A DNA stretch of 64,000 nt, from positions 1,116,001 to 1,180,000 of the forward strand of contig JACJXX010000002.1 of assembly GCA_020636435.1 (NCBI GenBank). The letters run 5' to 3'. Of the stretch, positions 18,145-27,292 are shown one piece after another. Within the stretch, counting starts at the first letter, position 1; the number at the start of each line of letters is the position of its first letter. A program made the position numbers and the translations under genes. Under the pieces are notes generated by a model. The model was given only the letters and a program-made list of their open reading frames with translations. It did no database searches and was not told the DNA's origin. This DNA comes from Lewinellaceae bacterium (GTDB lineage: Bacteria > Bacteroidota > Bacteroidia > Chitinophagales > Saprospiraceae).

Positions 18145-18462
18145 GGCTACCGTTCTAATGTTGGACAGCCAGGTGGTGCTTCGTATACCGTACACAGCCA
18201 CTAGCCAACGTTGGACCCGTACACCGTACACAACCCCGGCAGCTATTGTCCAACGCTAGTGCCTCGCGCATTAAGTAACGGGGTATAGAAAATGAGGCTA
18301 TTTTGTTGCCAGACAACCTGCCTGCCAGCGAGCTGGCGAGCAGGCAGGGGCGTGAGGAGCGAGCATAGCGGGACTATATGAGCGACGAACAACGCAGTAT
18401 GGCGGCAAAAGAGCCCATTTTATATCCTGTTATTTAGTGCGCGAGGCACTAGACGGGTAGCC
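18145..18462. mobile_element. Family 1 short TIR element, copy B, interrupted by a family 2 element
   Basis: The left end GGCTACCGTTCTAATG (from 18145) pairs with the right end ACGGGTAGCC (to 18462). The element is split at CTAG by the family 2 insertion at 18260-18448; without it, it is about 125 bp. Flanks CTAACCCA (18137-18144) and CTAACCCG (18463-18470) agree at 7 of 8 bases, an 8-bp target duplication. The duplication covers the stop codon of paaY, which is preserved. Internal GTACACCGTACAC motifs match the copy at 57824 in opposite orientation. The rest of 17923-18144 shows only a short inverted repeat around AACCGGAGTTG/CAACTCCGGTT. Confidence 0.85.
18260..18448 (+). mobile_element. 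Family 2 short palindromic element, copy 2 (nested)
   Basis: 189 bp flanked by CTAG on both sides (18256-18259, 18449-18452). The ends TGCCTCGCGCATTAAGTAAC and the complement of GTTATTTAGTGCGCGAGGCA pair with each other but differ entirely from the ends of the other copies. The core has GCCAGACAA, GAGCATAGC and CAACGCAGTATGGCG. It is longer than its relatives because of an extra hairpin built on CCTGCCTGCC and its complement. Confidence 0.8.
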
Positions 18463-19071
18463 CTAACCCGCCACCCCTTCCTGCACCTCTTTCCAGGTTT
18501 GGAAGAGCGCCTCCTGGCTGGGGCGATCCTCGGGCACTTCCCGCAGAGGGTCATGGCAAGGGCGAAGCGACTCGTGGCATTCCTTCGGCAGCCTCTGGTA
18601 GAGCTGCGTGCCCTGCGTTTTCCATTCGATCATCTCGTCGCTCACCTCTTTGACGATGCGGCCGGGGTTGCCCACGACCATGCTGCGCCGGGGAATGCGT
18701 TCATCAGCTTTTATGAAAGTGAGCGCGCCGATGATGCATTCGTCGCCGATGGAAACGTTGTCCATAATGACCGAATTCATGCCGACCAGGGCATTGCGGC
18801 CGATGGTGGCGCCGTGAATAACCGCCCCATGGCCGATATGAGCGCCCTTCTTCAGGCGCACCGTGACGCCCGGGAACATGTGGAGCGTGCAGTTTTCCTG
18901 CACATTGCAACCGTCTTCGATGATGATCTCCCCCCAGTCGCCGCGAATGGCTGCGCCGGGCCCGATGTAAACGTGAGCGCCAATGATGACATTGCCGGTG
19001 ACGGTGGCCTGAGGGTGCACGAAAGCAGTTTCGTGAATAACGGGCTTGAAGCCCTTAAACTCGTAGATCAT
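18463..19071 (-). CDS. paaY: Phenylacetate degradation protein PaaY (hexapeptide-repeat, gamma-carbonic-anhydrase fold)
   Basis: 202 residues. A left-handed beta-helix is formed by hexapeptide repeats (VTGNVIIGAHVYIGPGAAIR, IGHGAVIHGATIGRNALVGM). The C-terminal helix region with QTWKEVQEG distinguishes PaaY from generic gamma-carbonic anhydrases. Family knowledge: PaaY is a thioesterase that helps clear dead-end CoA intermediates of phenylacetate breakdown. It supports the PaaZ call 6 kb away. The stop codon lies within the 8-bp duplication made by the family 1 element. Confidence 0.9.
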   Translation of the reverse strand: MIYEFKGFKPVIHETAFVHPQATVTGNVIIGAHVYIGPGAAIRGDWGEIIIEDGCNVQENCTLHMFPGVTVRLKKGAHIGHGAVIHGATIGRNALVGMNSVIMDNVSIGDECIIGALTFIKADERIPRRSMVVGNPGRIVKEVSDEMIEWKTQGTQLYQRLPKECHESLRPCHDPLREVPEDRPSQEALFQTWKEVQEGVAG

Positions 19072-19488
19072 GAGAAAATGTGGTTTTACTGGTTAGAAAT
19101 ATTTGGTTTTATATTATATATTACGCCTCTATATTTAAAATGTTTCCTGGTGGCTTTCCGTTTTACAGCAATTCCTGCTTTGAGGGCATTCCGTTGATAA
19201 AACCTGCCTCTAAAGCACAAAAACACCAATTCCGCACTAAACTTTCGTGGGATTTCGTGGCTTTGTGTTTTCGTGGCAATACAAAGCGGGAATTGCTTCC
19301 CGTTTTTAAAAGTGCAAATATACATGGCCCAAAGGGGTTTGCAAATTTTACCTGCTGCCGTTACCGGTTCCTTAACACTATTGTTAAAATTCCGGATGCA
19401 TGGCACAAAATTCAACATCCTAACGTATCTTTTGTATTGATAATGTGGCCCTGCTTCGATTTATTTACACCAACAACTTTAACTGCCT
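19072..19488. other. Intergenic stretch without recognised genes
   Basis: About 417 bp, AT-rich near paaY. It contains a short imperfect internal repeat (TTTCGTGGGATTTCGTGGC and TTTTCGTGGC near 19240-19280). No supported reading frame, RNA gene or terminator was found. Promoters for paaY and for the gene at 19489 probably lie here. Confidence 0.5.
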
Positions 19489-20376
19489 TTGGCGCAGCTC
19501 AACTGGACATACGTCAGCGATACCGGCAGGAAATTCAACGTCGGTATTTACCATGGCTCCAAAACGGGGCACCTCGTGGTTTATTGCAACCTCAGGGTGG
19601 TGATGATCGATTTCAACGTGCTGGATACCAAAACCTATCCCCTGTTCCTGGACGACGAGCTGTGTGAACTGACCATCGAAAAGAAAAACAACCAGTTTCG
19701 CTACGGTTTCGACATCAACCGCAAGGCCGACACCCCCCGGAACCGGCAGCGCAAAGTGGTGGAGAAGAAACACTGGCGGCAGACCCTGCTCTTCTTCGGG
19801 GCCATGGGCGTCATCGTGGCCCTGTTCGCGGCATTCTTCCTGCGCTTCGACGCCAAACAGAAGTCTGCCCAACGAGAGGAACTCCTGGCCGATTTCGGGC
19901 GGGAAACCATCGCCCACATAGACCGCCTCCAGCCGACGGAGGAGGGCACCCTCATCCGGTTTTCCTTCGTAGCCGATGGGAAAATACAGGTAGCGGAACT
20001 GCCTCACCCTTCCGATACGCCCATCATCCTGGCCTACGGCATGCCGCTGGAAGAAGCCGATGAGTTCCGGCTGCGCTTCGTCACCAACCGGCCGGGCATC
20101 TGGGACCTGCGGCTGGACAAACCTTCCGAGCAGCAGGTGGAAAGATACAGCCTCCTGGCCCAGGAGCGCCACGCCGAGCTTCACCCGGAGCTGTCCCGGC
20201 GCCACATCCAGTGCCTGGCCGGCCTGGCCTACGACATCAAAGGAGTGGGAGGCCTGGCCGACTTTTACTTCCAGGACGCCAGCCCGGAGCGCAACGCCGT
20301 GGCCAATGAGCTGACCTACAAACGGCTGGTGCGGGGAGTTCCGTTTCAGCAAAGGGCGGAGGGGGAGTGTTGGTAG
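19489..20376 (+). CDS. Single-pass membrane protein of unknown function
   Basis: 295 residues from a TTG codon; no ATG precedes the first conserved-looking segment (LNWTYVSDTGRKFNVGIYHG), so the start is uncertain. The N-terminal 95 residues look like a small beta-rich cytoplasmic domain (HLVVYCNLRVVMIDFNVL). One clear membrane helix follows (TLLFFGAMGVIVALFAAFFL), then a soluble C-terminal domain that would face the periplasm and resembles no family I recognise. It is encoded just ahead of scpB on the same strand. Confidence 0.7.
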   Translation: MAQLNWTYVSDTGRKFNVGIYHGSKTGHLVVYCNLRVVMIDFNVLDTKTYPLFLDDELCELTIEKKNNQFRYGFDINRKADTPRNRQRKVVEKKHWRQTLLFFGAMGVIVALFAAFFLRFDAKQKSAQREELLADFGRETIAHIDRLQPTEEGTLIRFSFVADGKIQVAELPHPSDTPIILAYGMPLEEADEFRLRFVTNRPGIWDLRLDKPSEQQVERYSLLAQERHAELHPELSRRHIQCLAGLAYDIKGVGGLADFYFQDASPERNAVANELTYKRLVRGVPFQQRAEGECW

Positions 20377-20460
20377 GAGGATGGTTATATTGTTCCATTG
20401 TTATATTGTTCCTGGCGCGGAGGCAATCGAAAACCCCAAAACAATCTTATCTTTGCGCCC

Positions 20461-21072
20461 ATGGAGCGACTCGCACAACACATCGAAAGCCTGATCTTTT
20501 CCACCGACCAGCCCGTGACCCTGCAGGAGATCAAGAGCTGCCTGGAGGAGGTGCTGGAAGCCAACTTCGCCGAAGAGGAACTGCTGGAGGCCATCGGGCA
20601 ACTGAAGGAACGCTACGAGCAGGACGGCTACGCTTTCGCCATCAACGAGATTGCCGAAGGGTACCAGTTTCTGACCAAGCCCGCTTTCCACAACACCGTA
20701 GGCGCCTATCTGCGGCAGACCACCCGCAAGCGGCTCTCACGGGCAGCGCTGGAAACCTTGTCCATCATCGCCTACAAGCAGCCGGTGACCAAAACGGAGA
20801 TGGAGCGCATCCGAGGGGTGAGCTGCGATTATTCCATCCAAAAACTATTGGAAAAAGAGCTTGTTGCTATTGTAGGGCGCGACGAAGGGCCGGGGCGCCC
20901 CCTGCTCTACGGCACCAGCGACAAATTTATGGATTACTTCGGCCTGAAAAGCCTGCGCGACCTGCCCAAACCCAAGGAATTCAAAGAGTCTGACTTCATG
21001 ATCGGCGAACAGGCGCCTATCGAGGAGGATGTGCCGGAGGGGAGTGATGACCAGTTATCTGAAGAGGAGTGA
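20461..21072 (+). CDS. scpB: SMC-Scp complex subunit ScpB
   Basis: 203 residues from ATG 20461. The tandem winged-helix ScpB pattern is clear: MERLAQHIESLIFSTDQPVT at the start, then RAALETLSIIAYKQPVTKTE with the conserved DNA-binding-like helix, and YGTSDKFMDYFGLKSLRDLP. An acidic tail follows. ScpB bridges ScpA and the SMC ATPase heads in the condensin complex that organises and segregates the chromosome. ScpA is not in this window. Confidence 0.95.
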   Translation: MERLAQHIESLIFSTDQPVTLQEIKSCLEEVLEANFAEEELLEAIGQLKERYEQDGYAFAINEIAEGYQFLTKPAFHNTVGAYLRQTTRKRLSRAALETLSIIAYKQPVTKTEMERIRGVSCDYSIQKLLEKELVAIVGRDEGPGRPLLYGTSDKFMDYFGLKSLRDLPKPKEFKESDFMIGEQAPIEEDVPEGSDDQLSEEE

Positions 21073-21214
21073 GAATGGGTTGAGTTTTGTGAATTCCGGA
21101 GGCGAATAGATATGGGTTAATGGTTAAATGGCTCAATTGTTAAATTGCTGGACTTACAGCTTTGCCTCACCCGGCGGTTCAGCCACATGAAGATATTAGA
21201 AACAAGAAAAGATT

Positions 21215-21736
21215 ATGAGCACCACCGACAAACCATTGGTCAACAAAATCGCTGCCAGCGGGCTGATTACCCTCAAGCTGGAAGAGTTTTTCCCCAAAGC
21301 AGAGATCGCCAAACTGGACCTCAAGGCCTATCTTTTTCGGGAACTGCTTCTAAAAGAAAAGGACTTCCGCGAAGCCATGGAAGCCCACGACTGGGAACAG
21401 TACGAGGGGAAAATCCTCCTGGTGTACTGCTCCACCGACGCTATCCTGCCTTTATGGGCCTTCATGCTGGTGGCTTCCTACGCCGCTCCCTACGCCGCCG
21501 ATGTCTTCCAGGGCGAAGAAAAGGACTATTACCTGGCCTATTACACCAAAACCCTGGCGGCGCTGGATATCGAAAAATACCGGGACGAACGCATCATCAT
21601 CAAAGGCTGCACCGACAACAAACCCATACCCGCCAACGCTTATCTGGAGTTGACGAAACGCCTGCGGCCGCTGGCCAAAAGCATCATGTACGGAGAGCCG
21701 TGTTCGACGGTGCCGATTTATAAGAAACCAAGGTAG
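21215..21736 (+). CDS. DUF2480 family protein
   Basis: 173 residues, cytosolic. Start MSTTDKPLVNKIAASGLITL and the segment LPLWAFMLVASYAAPYAADV, followed by the end ANAYLELTKRLRPLAKSIMY, match the Bacteroidota-specific DUF2480 family over its whole length. Function is unknown. It lies on the same strand as scpB with a 140-base gap. Confidence 0.88.
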   Translation: MSTTDKPLVNKIAASGLITLKLEEFFPKAEIAKLDLKAYLFRELLLKEKDFREAMEAHDWEQYEGKILLVYCSTDAILPLWAFMLVASYAAPYAADVFQGEEKDYYLAYYTKTLAALDIEKYRDERIIIKGCTDNKPIPANAYLELTKRLRPLAKSIMYGEPCSTVPIYKKPR

Positions 21737-21925
21737 GATTTTTGATTTCTGACGCATGATTTTTGATTTTTGATGTATGGCCTGCCGGGGCAACTCCCAG
21801 GGGCAAATCAAAAATTTTACCCGGCTCGGAGAGACGGGCGCACATCAAAAATCGAACATCACAAATTTTATCCGGACTTCGGCGTGAGATGAACTGTGTT
21901 AAAAAGCAAGAAAAAAGGCAAAAAT

Positions 21926-22924
21926 TTACGCCGCTTTTTCATTTTTAAGATGGTACTCATTATCGAATTTCACCCCTGATTTGACCACCGCAAACATCTG
22001 CCGGAGCATCTTATTGCACACTGCTAGCATGGCCACTTTGTGGCATTTCCCTTTGCTTCTGAGGCGCTCATACAGCAGTTTGCAGGGCTGGTTGAAGCGC
22101 TTGGCTGACCGGGCGCCCATGTAGAGCAAGGCCCTCAAATTGGGGTCTCCCGTCTTGGAAATGCTGCCTCGTTTTTTAATGCTGGAGCCGGACTCGCACT
22201 GGGTGGAACACACGCCGACAAACTTGGCCAGCTGCTTGGGGTTGTCAAATTCCCGGAAGCCGTTGGTAGCCACCAACAGGCTCTGGGCGATGGCCGGGCC
22301 GACGCCAACTACGGAGGTGGCCAGAGCGTAGGCCTGGTCAAAACAATCCTCCGAAATGCTCAGGAGGCCCTTTTCAGTATCCTGGATTTGCCGCTTGCAC
22401 AACGCTAAACTTTCCCTCAGAGACTCCTGGACATAAGGCAGGGGCTTGACGTGGAACTCGAGGGCGTGCAACTGGTTGGAAATAACTACCTGCTGTTTTT
22501 TGAGCTGCTTCAAATACACCCTCAATTGGGTGATTTCCAGCATCTTGTCGCTTGGTATACGATAGGATTTGGGCTTATTGAACTGCCCGTACAACGCCAG
22601 TGCGCAGGCATCTTTGGCGTCAGTTTTGGTCGTGGATAGCAGTACGCCCTTAATGAAACCGTTGCTCTGTTTAGGATTTAAAACAGAAACAGGAACCTGG
22701 TTTTCGCACAGCGCAAAGACAACTTTCATGGAGTAATTGCCGGTGGCTTCGAGCACGACATGAGGCTTGGGAAGCTCTTTAACCTTCTGTAGCAGGGCTG
22801 CGATCCCGGCATCATTGTTGTCGAATTTATCGACTTCCCACTGCTCGGGGGCAAGCGGAAAAGCTGTCACCAGGTCGTCTTTGCTGACATCTATACCAAT
22901 GAAAGTTTTGGGCAACGTGTCCAT
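21926..22924 (-). CDS. IS110 family transposase
   Basis: 332 residues. The N-terminal DEDD RuvC-like domain is visible in FIGIDVSKDDLVTAF, VVLEATGNYSMKV and TKTDAKDACALA. The C-terminal Tnp_20 domain has VGPAIAQSLLVATNGFREF, then CESGSSIKKRGSISKTGDPN with the catalytic serine region, and MGARSAKRFNQ. IS110 enzymes work with a structured bridge RNA made from the non-coding end of the element. No target duplications are expected for this family and the exact element ends are not visible. Confidence 0.93.
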   Translation of the reverse strand: MDTLPKTFIGIDVSKDDLVTAFPLAPEQWEVDKFDNNDAGIAALLQKVKELPKPHVVLEATGNYSMKVVFALCENQVPVSVLNPKQSNGFIKGVLLSTTKTDAKDACALALYGQFNKPKSYRIPSDKMLEITQLRVYLKQLKKQQVVISNQLHALEFHVKPLPYVQESLRESLALCKRQIQDTEKGLLSISEDCFDQAYALATSVVGVGPAIAQSLLVATNGFREFDNPKQLAKFVGVCSTQCESGSSIKKRGSISKTGDPNLRALLYMGARSAKRFNQPCKLLYERLRSKGKCHKVAMLAVCNKMLRQMFAVVKSGVKFDNEYHLKNEKAA

Positions 22925-23115
22925 AAAATTTGTACATTTACGAAGTTAAAAAATTTATTTGAGCAAGACATTGGTGCTACTACGATCATCGTAAACGGGC
23001 TCGAAGCCTATATAACTGTCCAGTATGGCATCAATGGTACAAACGGGCGGGTGGCTCAACATCTCACGCGGTGTCTAAGCACCAACTTCGGCTCGGCCTA
23101 ACCCGCCCGCTGCTC
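22925..23115 (-). ncRNA. Candidate non-coding end (bridge RNA region) of the IS110 element
   Basis: The region upstream of the transposase on its coding strand has no gene but shows strong secondary structure, including CGGGCGGGT (23044-23052) pairing with ACCCGCCCG (23101-23109) around a partly structured loop. IS110 members encode their bridge RNA in this position. The exact RNA and its guide loops cannot be defined by eye. The remaining 23116-23450 holds only a short repeat, CAGTCGAACGCT, and the promoter region of the next gene. Confidence 0.35.
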
Positions 23116-23450
23116 TCTTGGTAAATATCGTTTTTTATCTTCATTTTTCGTTTTTGCTAAGTTACGACTTCGGCGTGAGCTCAGTCGAACGCTCAGCCGA
23201 ACGCTCAGTCGAACGCTAGCAAAGTCGGCCGTACCGCACCGCTCTTTCTTTTCTCAAAAAAAAAGCTTTATATTGTCTTATCATCCCAACAACTGATTGC
23301 CTTGAATGGACGTTATCCGTAGCCTGGCAATGGCCAAAAGGCAACAACCGGAAACAAACCGACAAAAACACCACCACCAGGGGACATCTATGCATCATTA
23401 CATTTGAGCACAACGAAAGCGCCAGCCGCTTTCCCGAAAATTCGTGAACC

Positions 23451-24368
23451 ATGAACAAAGCATTGCATTACTACACGCTGGCCATGGCCGCGTTCCTGAC
23501 GATTGCGATATTTGCTTCTTACTCCGGAAAACTGGGGGAAGAACCTGAAAAAAGCGAGGTAGATAACAACAACATCCCCCAGGTCATCAAGGCCGTAGAC
23601 CTGAGCAAGCCGTTTGATTTTGCCGGCGAATCACTGCCCATGGACAACTTCGACGTGGCCGAACGGCTGGACCGCGAACTGCTGGTCAATACCTACTGGC
23701 ATTCCAACACCATCCTCAACATTAAAAATGCATACAAATATTTCCCGGTTATAGAGCGCATCCTGAAGAAAAACGGGATTCCGGAAGACTTCAAATACCT
23801 GGCCGTGGCCGAGAGCAGCCTGCGCAACGAAGTCTCCCCGGCCGGCGCCCGCGGCATCTGGCAGTTCATGAACGGCACCGCCGAACAGTACGGCCTGGAA
23901 ACCAACCGCGAAGTGGACGAACGCTACCACCTGGAAAAATCTACCCAGGCGGCCTGCGAATTGCTCAAGGATTATTACCGCCGCCTGAACAGCTGGACCC
24001 TCACCGCCGCCGCCTACAACGCCGGCCTGTCCCGCATCAGCCGCGAGATGGAGGAGCAACGCGCTGAAACCTATTTCGACCTCAACCTCAACGCGGAAAC
24101 TTCCCGCTATGTGTTCCGCCTGGTGGCTATCAAGGAAATCCTCAGCCGCCCGCAGGACTTTGGCTTCTACCTCGATACCGACGAGCGCTACCCGCCCCTC
24201 GAAGACTACCGGGTCGTAGAGGTGGATACGGCTATCGATAACCTGGGCGATTTTGCACGGGAGCAGGGTACTTCCTACCGCATGCTCAAAGTGTACAACC
24301 CCTGGCTGATGGACAGCAAGTTGCCCAACCGCAGTGGGAAGACGTATGAGATTAAAATCCCACAATAA
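23451..24368 (+). CDS. Lytic transglycosylase domain protein (MltD-like)
   Basis: 305 residues. One N-terminal membrane segment or signal anchor (YYTLAMAAFLTIAIFASYSG) precedes an SLT domain with the catalytic glutamate in LAVAESSLRNEVSP, followed by AGARGIWQFMNGTAEQYGL and TAAAYNAGLSRISREME, the standard motifs. A short C-terminal region (DNLGDFAREQGTSYRMLKVY) resembles a degenerate LysM. It cleaves peptidoglycan glycan strands in the periplasm to give 1,6-anhydro ends. It stands alone, with the accessory region beginning downstream. Confidence 0.9.
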   Translation: MNKALHYYTLAMAAFLTIAIFASYSGKLGEEPEKSEVDNNNIPQVIKAVDLSKPFDFAGESLPMDNFDVAERLDRELLVNTYWHSNTILNIKNAYKYFPVIERILKKNGIPEDFKYLAVAESSLRNEVSPAGARGIWQFMNGTAEQYGLETNREVDERYHLEKSTQAACELLKDYYRRLNSWTLTAAAYNAGLSRISREMEEQRAETYFDLNLNAETSRYVFRLVAIKEILSRPQDFGFYLDTDERYPPLEDYRVVEVDTAIDNLGDFAREQGTSYRMLKVYNPWLMDSKLPNRSGKTYEIKIPQ

Positions 24369-24378
24369 GCTTAGCAAA

Positions 24379-24425
24379 GACTTGACAAGTTTACTGTGGG
24401 AACCCCGTTGAAAACTTGTCAGGTC
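24379..24425. repeat. Hairpin with ACTTGaCAAGTTT arms after the transglycosylase gene
   Basis: GACTTGACAAGTTT (24379-24392) pairs with AAAACTTGTCAGGTC (24411-24425). It begins 11 bases after the stop codon, so it may serve as a terminator, though it lacks a T-tract. A similar hairpin lies at 47271-47321. The following 24426-24649 shows no gene. Confidence 0.5.
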
Positions 24426-24649
24426 ATCATTACCCTATCAATGCGGCAGATGTTACCGGCAATATCCAACTGTCCTTTGCCGTGTCAATGCGCTGTTATG
24501 CCTATGAGCTGAGCTATGGGATTTGGGGCCATCGGGTGGCGCAGCCGAAAGGGTGAATTTTGTCGGCAGCAGCAGTTTTTTTTGAAGGCAACATTGTTAT
24601 TTTTTACAATACTTGATTAACTTGGGAGGCGGAATGGGAGGTAGGAGGT

Positions 24650-24679
24650 GTTTGTAAACGGTTATAATCGTTTACAAAC
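24650..24679. repeat. Perfect 11-bp inverted repeat
   Basis: GTTTGTAAACG, an 8-base spacer, and CGTTTACAAAC. It lies 58 bases before the left end of the first IS91-like element. It could be an operator or a hairpin; nothing in the sequence decides which. Confidence 0.5.
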
Positions 24680-25125
24680 GGATGGAGTGAGGTGGGGGCA
24701 TTACAAAAATATAAACGAAATCGTTGATATACTCATGTTGAACTAAACCGCCGTACCGGCGGTAGCTTTTGACCTCCAAAAGCCTTAACTCGTAAAGCGA
24801 AAGGATATTATTTCACCAAAACGCTTTACAATGAAACCATTAAGAGCGAAGATGTTGCGCTACATGGAGCGCAGAGGCTACAGCCCATCGACAATCAGGG
24901 CTTACACGATGTGGGTATTGCAAATAGCCTTGCATTACGACAAGAGCCCGGATTTGTTAACCGAAGAAGAAATTGGAGCCTACTTTGACCACCTGAGGCG
25001 AAGCCGGCAGTTAAGCCAAAGCAGCCTGGCGGGCTGTTACAGCGGCATCAAGCTGCTGTGGGAGAAGGTGTTGGGGCGAAGCTGGAGCACCAATAAGCTT
25101 CCCCGAAGCAAACGAGCCAAGACGC

Positions 25126-26740
25126 CACCACCATTAAGTTAAGCGGATAACCAGTTAAAAATATTTCGTGCCCTCCCCGAAATTTCTTTGAACGATACAC
25201 CCGATAAAAGAATCAGGTGAAAAGCCCCAAAAATGATATAAGGCGAGCAATACTTTATTGGGCAGCCAACTATCAAGGCCACCGAAAAATGCTCCCGTAA
25301 TTGTGAGTTTAAATTCGGTTTTCTGGGGATAAATTGAAATTGCTACAATGCGTGGCGGTAATTTGATTCATGGGCGTGCCGCTCGGCGCCGCGCTTTGAA
25401 CGCCGCTGCCGCTCCTTGTTTTTTTCGGGCCTGATGGGCTCCATAGTTTGAAGGATTTGGCGGTTGAAGTCCTCCATCCAATGCTTGCGTTCTTTTGCCG
25501 GGCGTAGCATGAGTTTCACAAGGAAGCGCTTGAGCAGGCCGGCTGTAACGTTCCGGTTGGGCTTGTAATCGTGTTGCCGCTGTTTGTTTACTTTTTTGAT
25601 TTCACGCTCCTTTGCCGTGAAAAGGGCTGTTTGGATATTGTAATTGATAAAGTGTGAATAAACATCCTGCCAGCAATTATTGACGGTATAGGCCGAGAAG
25701 TTGGCCAATTCCAGAAAGGATTTGATGACGTGGAAGCAGGTCTCGATGCCCCAGCGCTTGCAGTATATTTCTGAGAAATAACCGTGTTTGAAGCGCCTGG
25801 CATCAAGCAGAGTGGTGAGCAACACTTCAACCTCGCCAGTAGACAGCATCACCCGGATGAGGCGGTATGTGATAGTGGTTTGAGCGTTGACGCAGATGCC
25901 CAGTTCATTGAGTGCCACCCGGGACTTGTATGATAGCTTTTCGGTGACGGTTTGCTCTTTTTTGCCGCTGGCAACGAATGCCTTGACAGTATTGCTGAAG
26001 CCAACGGGCATCCGGACGATACAATGGGAACCGTAGTGCTGATGAAGAAAAGGAATAGTGTGAGAAGCATGGCCCATGTCGTAGACAACGCAAACATCCT
26101 CCGGGATTTCGGCAATGGCCTGTCGAGCAACCACTGTCTCGTTCACTTGCTGGTTGTGGAACTGCACAGCAGTGACGAGTTGGTTGAGCAAATCATAATG
26201 CGCTAGCAGGCAAGTGGAAGGTACCCTTTTATGTTGGTTGCCGTGCCAGCCAAACTCTTCGCCAAGCCACGGCTCGTCGGGGAGCCGGAAACCGGTACCG
26301 TCGGCAGCCCAAAGGCGCATGCCTTTCCACCGCTTGGTTTTGAAACATTCATAGAACAGGCGTACGCCAAACATAAACATGTCTTTGAAGAACTTAGGCA
26401 AGAGCTTTTGGCGGGCTTGGACAAGGGCGCTTTTCGTCGGAGAGAATTCTCCGGTATCAAGCCAGTCAAAAAAGCGGTCCAATTCGACACAAAGCGTACT
26501 TTTGAGCAGCGAAATGTTGAGCCAAACAACCCGTTCGAGGTGCAGGATACGGGTCCGGGTAAAGTCCTTGCCAGGCCTGGAAAAGTATTGTTGGGGATTT
26601 TGTCTCGCCAACTGTGGAAACTGCCTGATGGCATCAAGGTAAGCACGGAGGGAGGTGTTCATGATTAGTGATGTTTTCGCGAATATCCTCTTTTCCGTGC
26701 TGTTTTTAAACTGGCTGGTTTGCTTAACTTAATGGTGGTG
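25126..26740 (-). mobile_element. IS4 family-type insertion sequence, 1615 bp
   Basis: Ends CACCACCATTAAGTTAAGC are exact inverted repeats for 19 bases, and weaker similarity continues further in. The 10-bp target GCCAAGACGC is duplicated at 25116-25125 and 26741-26750, as expected for the IS4 family. It carries one transposase gene and is inserted in the tyrosine recombinase gene. It looks intact. Confidence 0.93.
25343..26662 (-). CDS. IS4 family DDE transposase
   Basis: 439 residues. First catalytic Asp in RLWAADGTGFRLPDEPW, second in VVYDMGHASHTIPFL, and the YREK signature in YCKRWGIETCFHVIKSFLEL with the catalytic Glu. The C-terminus is basic (RQRRSKRGAERHAH), ending HESNYRHAL. The gene fills the 1615-bp element and the spacing of the motifs is standard, so the transposase is probably functional. 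Confidence 0.92.
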   Translation of the reverse strand: MNTSLRAYLDAIRQFPQLARQNPQQYFSRPGKDFTRTRILHLERVVWLNISLLKSTLCVELDRFFDWLDTGEFSPTKSALVQARQKLLPKFFKDMFMFGVRLFYECFKTKRWKGMRLWAADGTGFRLPDEPWLGEEFGWHGNQHKRVPSTCLLAHYDLLNQLVTAVQFHNQQVNETVVARQAIAEIPEDVCVVYDMGHASHTIPFLHQHYGSHCIVRMPVGFSNTVKAFVASGKKEQTVTEKLSYKSRVALNELGICVNAQTTITYRLIRVMLSTGEVEVLLTTLLDARRFKHGYFSEIYCKRWGIETCFHVIKSFLELANFSAYTVNNCWQDVYSHFINYNIQTALFTAKEREIKKVNKQRQHDYKPNRNVTAGLLKRFLVKLMLRPAKERKHWMEDFNRQILQTMEPIRPEKNKERQRRSKRGAERHAHESNYRHAL

Positions 26741-27292
26741 GCCAAGACGCTACCGGAAGTATTGTCGGAAGAAGAAGTGCGCCAGCTTATTTGCCAGACA
26801 AAGAACCTCAAGCACCGGGCGTTCCTCAAAGTATTGTATACTACGGGTGTCCGGGTAGGGGAGCTGGTGAAGCTCAAGCCCGGAGACATTGATTCCAAGC
26901 GGATGGTTGTGCGGGTAGAGATGGGCAAAGGAAAAAAGAGCCGATACACGGTTTTGTCAATGCCCTTGCTGAAGGAATTACGGGCCTATTGGCTGGAATA
27001 CCGGCCGCGGGTTTATTTGTTTGAAGGGCAGGTGCCGGGGCGGCATATCAGCATCCGCACGGTACAAACCGTGTTCAAGCAGGCATGCAAGCGCATTGGC
27101 CTTCAACGGAAAGCGAGCGTGCACGTGCTGCGGCATAGCTTTGCTACACACCTATTGGAAAACGGGGTAGACACCTTGACGGTGAAGGCCTTGTTAGGCC
27201 ATTCCGACGTGTCCACAACTGCGCGCTACGTGCATGTTCAAAACAGCCGGATGAAAGGCCTGCCGGATTTGCTGGCCCGTTGGTAAGGGCCT

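Larger units (their letters stand above)
24831..27286 (+). pseudogene. Tyrosine recombinase split by an IS4-type insertion
   Basis: The N-terminal part (24831-25125) has the SAM-like DNA-binding domain: MLRYMERRGYSPSTIRAYTM to LSQSSLAGCYSGIKLLWEKV. The catalytic part (26751-27286) has the active-site arginine in TTGVRVGELVKLK, HVLRHSFATHLL (HxxR) and GHSDVSTTARYVHV with the nucleophilic tyrosine. Removing 25126-26740 and one copy of the 10-bp duplication leaves 831 bp, exactly 277 codons in frame, a normal XerC/D-like size. It belongs to the IS91-like element and directly precedes its transposase. Confidence 0.9.

Noticed and set aside
24669..24743. A seventh attC-like site at the left end of the first IS91-like element
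   Set aside because: GTTGAAC is present, but the upstream part forms only a weak, interrupted stem (ATGGAGT/ACTCAT), below the level of the other six.
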